A stretch of DNA of 8,901 nt from Pseudomonadota bacterium (lineage in GTDB: Bacteria; Desulfobacterota; DSM-4660; Desulfatiglandales; B25-G16). The notes under the pieces are model-generated. The model saw nothing but the letters and a program-made list of their open reading frames with translations, did not search any database and was not told the origin of the DNA. Positions 1 to 5,670 of this stretch are shown here, in pieces (position 1 is the stretch's first letter; each line of letters begins with the position of its first letter). A program made the translations under genes and the position numbers. The DNA is taken from positions 1 to 8,901 of the forward strand of contig JADFWK010000143.1 in NCBI GenBank assembly GCA_015223015.1. Direction: 5' to 3'.

Positions 1-52
1 CCACCGCTATACCAACCAGAAGGCCCAAGGCATTCAAAAGTTTACCTTTCAT
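1..52 (-). CDS. Start of an unidentified protein, cut by the window edge
   Basis: Only the first 17 codons are visible, reading MKGKLLNALGLLVGIAV before the window ends. A short basic start (two Lys) followed by a hydrophobic, Gly/Leu-rich run suggests an N-terminal membrane anchor or uncleaved signal segment, so the product is probably membrane-inserted or exported. The ATG at 52-50 is preceded on the minus strand by a very strong Shine-Dalgarno sequence, AGGGAGGAG (64-56), with the GGAGG core 5 bases from the ATG. This is the best ribosome-binding site in the window and the main reason to call a real gene. It lies about 150 bases downstream of the amidase remnant on the same strand. The family cannot be named from this fragment. 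Confidence 0.55.
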   Translation of the reverse strand, partial: MKGKLLNALGLLVGIAV

Positions 53-200
53 GAACTCCTCCCTGTCCAAACCCAAGACTTTTGTTTGCCGCATTCCTGG
101 CCTTATCAGACAAACATATAGTCTTATTCAACCGCTTTCCCTGAAACATCGATTTCTTCACCCCTCTTCCACGCTCACCACCCTGAATTGGATTCGCGTC

Positions 201-332
201 TCATCGTTCATATTGCAGCCCCTGTTCAAGTCCCTTTGCCCAATGCAGCAAAGCCTCATCCTCGTGCCACCCTCCAACCACTTGCAGCCCCAGAGGCAAA
301 CCCTCTTCGTTACGCCCCGAAGGCAAACTCAA
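201..332 (-). pseudogene. C-terminal remnant of an amidase (amidase signature family)
   Basis: On the minus strand the frame ending at the TGA at 203-201 reads SLPSGRNEEGLPLGLQVVGG, then WHEDEALLHWAKGLEQ. This matches the C-terminal end of amidase signature enzymes (GatA/AmiE-like amide hydrolases), where a 'SLPxGxxxxGLPxGLQxVG' segment is followed by a helix containing 'E..LL..A..LE'. Normal members have roughly 450-500 residues. Here only about 43 family-like residues remain, and the catalytic Ser-Ser-Lys region is absent. The frame is open upstream only to an ATG at 362-360, which would give 53 residues; the first ten (MGRVRTEEKK) look unrelated, and this start overlaps the 3' end of the HD-GYP gene. 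The call is therefore a 5'-deleted gene, with the breakpoint near 333-355. It is unlikely to make a working enzyme. The family assignment comes from recognising the motif, not from a search. Confidence 0.7.
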
Positions 333-354
333 TTTCTTCTCCTCCGTCCTAACT

Positions 355-1566
355 CTACCCATCTTTGTCTTTTATTCCATCACCAATTACATTATCCACA
401 TCTCTTGCGATTTGATTGTCAATGAAATCTCCATTTGCCATGCTGTGTATTGTCTTCATTGTTTCCTTGTGAGATAATCCTTTTCTGTATGGTCTTTCTT
501 CCGTTAAAGCCTGATAAATATCTATAACCCCCATTAATCTTGATTCAAAATCGAGTGCTTCCGCTGTTAAGCTTTCTGGATATCCTCTTCCATTCAGTTT
601 TTCGTGATGATTTGCTGCCCAACCTGATATATCTTCAAAACCAGGTATTTTATCAAGCGCCAGTCTCGTAAAATATGTATGTTTCTTTATCTCATCAAAC
701 TCAAAGGTGTCTAACTTATCCGGTTTTTCAAGAATGGAGTTTGGTATGTAAAGTTTTCCTAAATCATGAAGATTGGCCGCTATATGTAGTTTAAATTTCT
801 TTTCTGTATTAAAGCCATAAAAATCTGACATAATTTCAATCTTTTCAGTGATTCCTGTTGAATGTCTATAAGTAAACTTGGATTTACTATCTATTATTTT
901 CATAAAAGTGTCTGAAATTGGGATAATTTCTTCCCATAGATATTCATAGGTAATTTGTGGGGCAATCCTATTCAGCACTTCTGTTACATTGTAGAAAGAC
1001 AAATCTGCCCAGAACCTTTCCTTATGGGAAAAAGATAGAAATGCATCAACTACGGCTGGCGCAAAGAATTCATTTTTATTTCTCACAACATACTGTTCAA
1101 CTTCTATTCTCTTAGTACTTTCAAGTTGTGGTAAATTGAAATTAACATCTATACTATCCGCCAAGTGAATAATTTGAGAAAATATGGGAATATCCTCTCT
1201 GGAAATTTTAAATAATCCTGTACCGTCATAATTTTCATGATGATATAAAATTATGTTTTCTCTTCTTTTATACAATGGGATAAATTTAAGGTTTTTCTCT
1301 CCTTCAATGCAATGCTCAGGTAACGATTCCATTAAGTCAAGCTTCTTTAATTTTAATCCAGCTAAAGTAAGTCCATTATCATGCAGTAGAGATAAAGCAT
1401 AAAGGTCTTTAATCTCTTCATCAGAAAAATTCATTGCTCTACCAATATTTAGTGATATATAGGCTACTCTTCTAGAATGATGCATAGTGACTTTTAAATA
1501 GTCCATTTCCGCAAAATCCAGCGCCAAAGAAAAAGCTTCCAGACACTTTGACATATTGAAATTCAT
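355..1566 (-). CDS. Tandem HD / HD-GYP domain phosphohydrolase
   Basis: A 403-residue cytoplasmic protein with two HD-type modules. The first (about residues 25-150) has MHHSRRVAY with His29/30, a variant HDNG at 62-65, HHENYDGTG at 109-117 and LADSID at 136-140. The second (about 230-395) is a full HD-GYP domain: His235, HDLGK at 267-271, His296, HHEKLNGRGYP at 320-330 and DIYQALTEERPYR at 349-361. These residues build the metal site and GYP loop of cyclic-di-GMP phosphodiesterases, so hydrolysis of a cyclic dinucleotide is the likely activity of the second half. The first half may be regulatory or act on another nucleotide. No receiver, membrane or sensor domain is visible. The start ATG has GGGAG 6 bases upstream. 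The gene follows the CCA enzyme by 76 bases on the same strand. It is conspicuously AT-rich: 841-900 has 16/60 G+C, against 30/60 at 2041-2100 in the neighbouring gene. Confidence 0.88.
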   Translation of the reverse strand: MNFNMSKCLEAFSLALDFAEMDYLKVTMHHSRRVAYISLNIGRAMNFSDEEIKDLYALSLLHDNGLTLAGLKLKKLDLMESLPEHCIEGEKNLKFIPLYKRRENIILYHHENYDGTGLFKISREDIPIFSQIIHLADSIDVNFNLPQLESTKRIEVEQYVVRNKNEFFAPAVVDAFLSFSHKERFWADLSFYNVTEVLNRIAPQITYEYLWEEIIPISDTFMKIIDSKSKFTYRHSTGITEKIEIMSDFYGFNTEKKFKLHIAANLHDLGKLYIPNSILEKPDKLDTFEFDEIKKHTYFTRLALDKIPGFEDISGWAANHHEKLNGRGYPESLTAEALDFESRLMGVIDIYQALTEERPYRKGLSHKETMKTIHSMANGDFIDNQIARDVDNVIGDGIKDKDG

Positions 1567-1642
1567 TTCCTACTCCCAATAAAATAATTTCACCTAACGG
1601 CCGCGAGATGACATTGAGTTGCTATTCGGCAGGAAGCGCCGG

Positions 1643-2974
1643 CTATCTTTCCTTTATCTCTTCCAAGATTTGAATAAGTTTATTCTTTTGATTACATTCC
1701 GGTTTTTCGATGACTGCGTCAAGGAGTTGTTTCAGGATCTTACCGATCTTGGGGCCGGGTTGTAAACCGAGCACATCCATTACATCACGACCATTGACCG
1801 CGAGACCCGACACGCCGAGTGGTGGTGATTTCTTCAAGATAGCATAAATTCTCTCTTCAAAGGCGTTGATATCTTTTTCAAAACCCCTTCCCCATCCATG
1901 GGCCAGATCATCTGCCTTTCTGAGCTTGATAAGGTTGTCAATATTATCAACACCTATCCGTTTGATAAAACGCTTCATTGTCCTGTCACTCAGGTCCTGC
2001 TTATAGTCAAACATGTGATGGGCAACAAGGCTTGTCACTCGATCGGTCCACTCGTTGCTAAATCGCAACCTCATCATGATGTCTTTGGTGAGCTCTGCAC
2101 TCGCAGTGGCATGACCAAGGAATCTCCACCTCTCTTTGATCTTTTCCCTTACCCGTGGCTTGGCAATATCGTGAAACAGGGCAGAAAGCCTCAAAACAGG
2201 ATCGGGCTCAACAGAATCAACGGCCTCCATGGTGTGCCGGTAAATGGTATACCTGTGGTAATTGTTTTGTCGTTTTCTGTGTCCTTCAACGAGCTCTGGC
2301 AAGATCCTGTTGAGGAGGCCTGTTTTCCTCATAAGGTTAAGGCCCTTTGAAGGTTTTTTCACCATCACAATTCTCAGAAGTTCATCCCGTATCCTTTCTT
2401 GAGCCACGGTATCAATAGCGGATGCCATAGAGGTCATGGCCATGAGGGTTTCAGGCTCAATAGAATATTCAAGCTCTAAATAGAACCGTATAGCCCTCAT
2501 CATCCTCAACGGATCCTCTTGAAAACGCTCAAGGGGGTTCAGCACTGCCCTGACAACCTTGTTTGCCATGTCTTTCTTCCCGCCAAAGGGGTCGATGATC
2601 CTCCTGTTGATGATGTCATATGCTAGAGCATTAAAGGTAAAATCCCGGTGGGCAAGATCCTCCTCAATGCTGTGTCCAAACCCCTCTTTGCCTCGAAAGG
2701 CCGTTACCTCGAAATTCTTCCCCCTAAAAACCAGGGTAACGGTTCCGTGCTTTAAATGAAATCTCGTCATACCGGGGAAAAGATCATAGATCTTCTCTGG
2801 CATTGCATTAGTAGCTACATCCCAATCCTTGACCTTAAAACCAAGCAAAGAATCCCTTATTGCCCCTCCCACAATAAATGCCTGGTAGCCATTTTTCATA
2901 AGCTTCCCTGAGATATCAAGGACGATAGAAGGAATTCCCTGGCCTTGTATAGTTAAAGGTGCGTTAGTTTGCAT
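1643..2974 (-). CDS. cca: CCA tRNA nucleotidyltransferase / poly(A) polymerase family, with HD domain
   Basis: A class II nucleotidyltransferase that adds CCA (or A, or CC) to tRNA 3' ends in the cytoplasm. Counting from the upstream GTG at 2980 (445 residues), the N-terminal catalytic head shows GGAIRDSLLG (38-47), the metal-binding DWD (52-54), EVTAFRG (91-97) and HRDFTFNAL (111-119, where many members have RRDFT). The neck shows ERFQEDPLRMMRAIRF (151-166) and ERIRDEL (195-201). A C-terminal HD domain has His249, HD at 270-271, His290 and HH at 321-322. Such HD-bearing enzymes can also have phosphatase or phosphodiesterase activity, as in E. coli Cca. I chose the ATG at 2974-2972 because AGG of AGGTGG lies 5 bases upstream; the GTG at 2980 with a weaker GGGA is the alternative and adds two residues. 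A poly(A) polymerase or a split CC- or A-adding enzyme cannot be excluded by eye. It lies about 90 bases after the methyltransferase gene and may be co-transcribed with it. Confidence 0.88.
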   Translation of the reverse strand: MQTNAPLTIQGQGIPSIVLDISGKLMKNGYQAFIVGGAIRDSLLGFKVKDWDVATNAMPEKIYDLFPGMTRFHLKHGTVTLVFRGKNFEVTAFRGKEGFGHSIEEDLAHRDFTFNALAYDIINRRIIDPFGGKKDMANKVVRAVLNPLERFQEDPLRMMRAIRFYLELEYSIEPETLMAMTSMASAIDTVAQERIRDELLRIVMVKKPSKGLNLMRKTGLLNRILPELVEGHRKRQNNYHRYTIYRHTMEAVDSVEPDPVLRLSALFHDIAKPRVREKIKERWRFLGHATASAELTKDIMMRLRFSNEWTDRVTSLVAHHMFDYKQDLSDRTMKRFIKRIGVDNIDNLIKLRKADDLAHGWGRGFEKDINAFEERIYAILKKSPPLGVSGLAVNGRDVMDVLGLQPGPKIGKILKQLLDAVIEKPECNQKNKLIQILEEIKER

Positions 2975-3067
2975 AACCACCTAACATCCCGAGCGGTCTT
3001 GCGGTCCAGCTGCGGTTGGATCTTGGCTAAGCACAGTGAACCAGATACACTCTGTTATATGCTGTTT

Positions 3068-3703
3068 TCATGCTTTTCTGCCCCTTAAATAGACCGCCTT
3101 TGTCTTATCTCCCAAAAGTCGAACTTCTTCTACCTTAAAATCTATATTCTCTACAAAGGAGACAAGTTCATCAGGAGATAATTTGTTTCGGCTATGTCGT
3201 GGTGGCATAGCCAACTTCTTGAGATATCTAATACCTAATTTCATTTTTTCAAACCAGTTCATACCGTAGCTCGTGAAATCCACCACGAGCAATAAGCCCC
3301 TATCTTTTAAGATCTGATGACTCTCTTGTAAAACCCTCATAGGATTCTCTACTACGTGTATCAAATTGGCAATAAATACCGTATCAAACCTTTCCGAGGG
3401 AAAGGATGTGTCTTCACAGTTGGCCTTTTGGATAGTGATATTTTGAAATTTTTGCAATTGAACTCTTGCTACTTCCAACATCTGATCTGAAAGATCTGTG
3501 GCAATAACGTGTCTTGCTTTTCCAGCTATGACTTTAGTGAAATATCCTGCTCCACATCCAAATTCTATCACTTCTCCCAGATCACGCTCCTCATGTAATT
3601 TTGTAGTAATTGCTTGTAGAATTGCCTTTCCAGCAATGTATTCCTGATCGTTATCGTAAGTGAGGGCAAACTTGCCCCAATATTCTTCCTTTTGTTCTCT
3701 CAT
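3068..3703 (-). CDS. Class I SAM-dependent methyltransferase (UbiE/Methyltransf_11 type)
   Basis: A 211-residue soluble protein with a Rossmann-like methyltransferase fold. The SAM-binding motif I is VIEFGCGAGYFT (45-56). The acidic residue after strand 2 is Asp70 in VIATDLSDQML, motif II/III is NCEDTSFPSERFDTVF (95-110), and NLIHVVENP (113-121) is followed by the strand LLLVVDF (137-143). The C-terminal third (150-190) contains a basic stretch (KKLAMPPRHSRNK) probably involved in substrate recognition. The substrate cannot be told from sequence: small molecules, quinones or lipids are all known for this superfamily. The ATG start is preceded by AAAAGGGAGC, a good but closely spaced Shine-Dalgarno sequence. 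It is the first gene of the leftward cluster, transcribed away from the divergent DUF72 gene, with cca about 90 bases downstream. It looks complete. Confidence 0.85.
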   Translation of the reverse strand: MREQKEEYWGKFALTYDNDQEYIAGKAILQAITTKLHEERDLGEVIEFGCGAGYFTKVIAGKARHVIATDLSDQMLEVARVQLQKFQNITIQKANCEDTSFPSERFDTVFIANLIHVVENPMRVLQESHQILKDRGLLLVVDFTSYGMNWFEKMKLGIRYLKKLAMPPRHSRNKLSPDELVSFVENIDFKVEEVRLLGDKTKAVYLRGRKA

Positions 3704-3952
3704 GCTCCCTTTTATGGTAAGATACTTAAGATTAATTCGTTGCCTCGAAACACTACTTTACAGATCTTGAATATATACACAAAGATGCCAAGCATTCAAA
3801 GAGGTTTCAGGGAAAACATTCAAAAATCCAAGGATTATCAATAATATAACGCCATGCATCAGAAAATTGCACGGGTTCACCGTTTATCCCTTCCGATAGG
3901 CAAAATGCCAGTAACTCAATAAGTTGAGGTAAGTTATATTTGTGGCTAATCA

Positions 3953-3979
3953 CTGGATTCCTGCTTTCGCAGGAATGAC
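3953..3979 (-). repeat. Palindromic 'CHSCESRNP'-type repeat, copy 1
   Basis: On the minus strand this is gtcattcctgcgaaagcagg followed by aatccag. It contains an 8-bp perfect stem with a TTTC loop on the plus strand (3957-3976, ATTCCTGC / GCAGGAAT). It belongs to the dispersed intergenic palindrome whose chance translation gives CHSCESRNP or VIPAKAGIQ peptides in many proteobacterial and related genomes. It lies inside the MITE-like element and is inverted relative to copy 2. Confidence 0.8.
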
Positions 3980-3997
3980 ATATACTTAAACTCAATC

Positions 3998-4024
3998 GTC
4001 ATTCCCGCGGCGGCGGGAATCCAT
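3998..4024 (+). repeat. Palindromic 'CHSCESRNP'-type repeat, copy 2
   Basis: Reads gtcattcccgcggcggcggg followed by aatccat, matching copy 1 (inverted) at 21 of 27 positions. It has its own perfect 8-bp stem with a GGCG loop (4001-4020, ATTCCCGC / GCGGGAAT). The stem differences between copies are compensated on both arms (T-A to C-G), which fits selection or templating for the hairpin. The two copies are 18 bases apart and could also pair with each other in a longer RNA structure. Confidence 0.8.
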
Positions 4025-4101
4025 AGCTATTACCAGTACTTATTGAGTTACAAATACCACACCAAAAAACATCAAACGGCGAATAGCTAAGGATATACAA
4101 G

Positions 4102-4884
4102 ATGCGTGACAGGCAAAGGACAACGGTCAACGGACAACAGTCACCCCAGATTTACATCGGTACCTCGGGCTGGAATTACGATCATTGGAGGGAAGTATTC
4201 TATCCTAAGGATCGCCCAAAAGCAAAGTGGTTAGAATTCTATGCCGAGCGTTTTGGTACGGTTGAGCTAAACGCCTCGTTTTACCGACTCCCCAAGCCCC
4301 AGACGTTTGAAAACTGGAGAGAAAAAACACCTGATAGGTTCTTGTGGGCGGTAAAGGCCAATAGGTATATCACCCACATAAAGAGAATAAAGGATGTTGA
4401 GGAACCCATAGCGAGGTTCTTCAGTGCTGCTGATTGCCTAAAAGAAAAACTCGGACCAATCCTCTTCCAGCTACCACCAACTCTGTCTTTTGATGAAGCG
4501 GTGTTGAGCAGGTTTTGCAAAACCCTGCCAGACAATCATCGCTATGCCCTAGAGGTGAGACATCCGAGCTGGGCACAGGAAAGTGTAATAGACATCCTGA
4601 GCGATCATAACATCGCTCTGTGTGTTGCTGATACGGCTGGGCGGTACCCGTATATTGAAGAGGATACAGCTAGGTTTATCTATGTCAGGCTGCACGGTTC
4701 CAAGAAGCTTTATGGCTCTGAATATACTGAGGAAGAACTGCAGGCTGTCGCCCAAAAAATCAGGGACTGGGCCAAGGATGTCTACCTGTACTTTGACAAC
4801 GATTATGGCGGCTATGCCGTCAAAAATGCGAAACGACTGAAAGAAATTGTTGAACATTCACCACCCGTTCGTTTCTCTCACTAG
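4102..4884 (+). CDS. DUF72 domain protein (YecE-like)
   Basis: A 260-residue TIM-barrel-type protein of the DUF72 family, whose biochemical role is not established. Family signatures run in order: YIGTSGWNYDHW (18-29), FGTVELNASFYRLP (51-64), WAVKANRYITH (82-92), GPILFQLPP (118-126), YALEVRHPSW (148-157), YVRLHG (194-199) and YLYFDNDYGGYAVKNA (228-243). Length and C-terminus are normal, so it looks complete. The ATG has AAGGA 8 bases upstream, with an in-frame stop just before at 4084-4086. No other usual start codon lies between this ATG and the family's normal beginning at YIGTSGW, so the first 16 residues (MRDRQRTTVNGQQSPQ) are an extension encoded by a CAACGG-rich repetitive stretch. It is divergent from the methyltransferase. 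The radical SAM fragment follows immediately in another frame. Confidence 0.92.
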   Translation: MRDRQRTTVNGQQSPQIYIGTSGWNYDHWREVFYPKDRPKAKWLEFYAERFGTVELNASFYRLPKPQTFENWREKTPDRFLWAVKANRYITHIKRIKDVEEPIARFFSAADCLKEKLGPILFQLPPTLSFDEAVLSRFCKTLPDNHRYALEVRHPSWAQESVIDILSDHNIALCVADTAGRYPYIEEDTARFIYVRLHGSKKLYGSEYTEEELQAVAQKIRDWAKDVYLYFDNDYGGYAVKNAKRLKEIVEHSPPVRFSH

Positions 4885-4901
4885 AGCCACAGGGTCCGCA
4901 G

Positions 4902-5144
4902 AGAAATGTAGCCAGCACCCTGCTTGTGCCAGGATATATCGATAGGGAAGAGGTATACCAGATCGCCTCGTTTATCTCTCGGTGCAGCCCTGATATCCCT
5001 TACACCTTGTTAGGGTTTTACCCCCACTTTCTCATGGGGGATTTGCCAAGAACCACCAGGGAGCAAGCAGAGGAGTGCCGTGAGGCAGCAAGGGAAGCAG
5101 GTCTTACCCGGATAAGAATCGGCAATGAACATTTATTGTCTTAA
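4902..5144 (+). pseudogene. 5'-truncated radical SAM protein (PflA/COG1180-like), C-terminal part only
   Basis: Translation from 4902 gives RNVASTLLVPGYIDREEV, then IASFISRCSPDIPYTLLGFY, PHFLMGDLPRTTREQAEE and a tail ending IRIGNEHLLS at the TAA (5142-5144). I recognise this as the C-terminal part of radical SAM proteins related to pyruvate formate-lyase activating enzyme: the 'STLLVPGYID', 'IPY.LLGF.P.F.M.DLP' and 'GN.HLL' segments. Such proteins normally exceed 300 residues and carry an N-terminal CxxxCxxC iron-sulfur site. Neither is present, because the upstream DNA is the end of the DUF72 gene. The frame is open back to 4854, but the residues before 4902 do not resemble the family. A GTG at 4926 could allow a 72-residue product, but without the cluster site it could not be a radical SAM enzyme. 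A deletion or rearrangement near 4885-4905 best explains it. Confidence 0.75.
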
Positions 5145-5163
5145 CCTGGGGTAAAGAAGGGGT

Positions 5164-5658
5164 TTAGCGGTTTGTCTCAGTGAAGCTCTTACCTAGAATC
5201 AGATTAAGCAAAAGCCAGAGTGTGCCAATGGTGACCGCAGAGTCGGCTAGGTTAAATGCAGGCCAGTGGTAGTCTTTTACGGAGAAATCCAAGAAATCAA
5301 TCACATACCCAAACCGAACCCTGTCTACAAGGTTGCCCACAGCCCCTCCAAGGATAAGGGCCAGTCCCACAGTCAGCCATTTTTGATTCTTCTTTGTCCA
5401 GTAAAAAAAGAAAAATATTACAACGATGGCAGCAAGTATTGCCCCTAGTAAAAGGCAAAGAGCGGCCCCGGGCCCGCTTCGGCCAAAAATACCAAAGGCC
5501 ATACCCTTGTTGTGAACCAAGACCAAATCAAAAAATCCAGGGATTACAGAGAGGATCTGATGCGGTTCTAAATAATCTGCTATCCACCACTTAGAAATCT
5601 GATCGAGGAGAACTACGATCAGACCTGGTACGATAAATAGGAAATAATCTCTTTTCAA
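5164..5658 (-). CDS. lspA: Lipoprotein signal peptidase (signal peptidase II)
   Basis: A 164-residue inner-membrane aspartyl protease that cleaves the signal peptide of diacylglyceryl-modified prolipoproteins. Four membrane segments are visible at about 5-23, 65-86, 95-111 and 138-156. Conserved family blocks are LLDQISKWW (17-25), LVHNKGMAFGIF (47-58), GGAVGNLVDRVRFGYVIDFLDF (104-125, catalytic Asp121) and FNLADSAVTIG (135-145, catalytic Asp139). The length is typical. The start is a TTG at 5658-5656: an in-frame TAA lies only two codons upstream and the next Met is residue 53, so no ATG or GTG start can give a full protein. The ribosome-binding site is weak (GAG 9 bases upstream) and abuts the ileS stop codon 12 bases before lspA, suggesting translational coupling. 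The ileS-lspA order is widespread in bacteria and supports both calls. Confidence 0.95.
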   Translation of the reverse strand: MKRDYFLFIVPGLIVVLLDQISKWWIADYLEPHQILSVIPGFFDLVLVHNKGMAFGIFGRSGPGAALCLLLGAILAAIVVIFFFFYWTKKNQKWLTVGLALILGGAVGNLVDRVRFGYVIDFLDFSVKDYHWPAFNLADSAVTIGTLWLLLNLILGKSFTETNR

Positions 5659-5670
5659 TGCTTACTGCTC

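Larger units (their letters stand above)
3911..4051. repeat. MITE-like element, 14-bp perfect terminal inverted repeats
   Basis: GTAACTCAATAAGT at 3911-3924 is matched exactly by its reverse complement ACTTATTGAGTTAC at 4038-4051. Immediately outside the ends are AAATGCCA (3903-3910) and AAATACCA (4052-4059), identical at 7 of 8 positions and suggestive of an 8-bp target-site duplication. The interior contains two hairpin repeats in opposite orientation and no transposase gene. Ends beginning GTAA together with 8-bp duplications recall the IS66 family, but that link is inference. This looks like a non-autonomous element mobilised in trans, inserted between divergent genes where it could affect transcription or transcript ends. 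Confidence 0.6.
3704..4101. other. Divergent intergenic region with a repeat element
   Basis: About 400 bases separate the divergently transcribed methyltransferase and DUF72 genes, so both promoters should lie here, though I could not place a convincing -35/-10 pair. The right half is occupied by a MITE-like element (3911-4051) listed separately. The left half (3720-3905) is AT-rich. On the minus strand it can be read as a peptide containing GEPVQFSDAWRYIIDNPW, which I do not recognise; it may be a decayed coding fragment or chance. Confidence 0.6.

Noticed and set aside
53..200. 35-codon minus-strand frame starting MFQGKRLNK between the amidase remnant and the leftmost gene
   Set aside because: It has no recognisable family and overlaps the strong ribosome-binding site and first codons of the next gene; too little evidence to call.
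51..425. Plus-strand 124-codon open frame
   Set aside because: It is antisense to the amidase remnant, the strong ribosome-binding site of the leftmost gene and the end of the HD-GYP gene; its Pro/Leu/His/Gln-rich composition is typical of a shadow frame.
1624..1641. CGGC/GCCG stem between HD-GYP and cca as a terminator
   Set aside because: The stem is only 4-5 bp and no T-run follows on either strand.
3807..3995. 62-codon minus-strand frame beginning MSLSICHSCESRNP
   Set aside because: Its start and first third are the translation of the dispersed palindromic repeat, a well-known source of false gene calls; there is no ribosome-binding site and the reading crosses the terminal repeat of the MITE-like element.
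4281..4857. Antisense frames within the DUF72 gene, and similar ones within ileS, lspA and cca
   Set aside because: All are opposite-strand or out-of-frame shadows of clearly conserved genes, without ribosome-binding sites or recognisable domains.
5021..5040. CCCCCA-N8-TGGGGG hairpin as a terminator
   Set aside because: It lies inside the conserved coding part of the radical SAM remnant and has no following T-tract.
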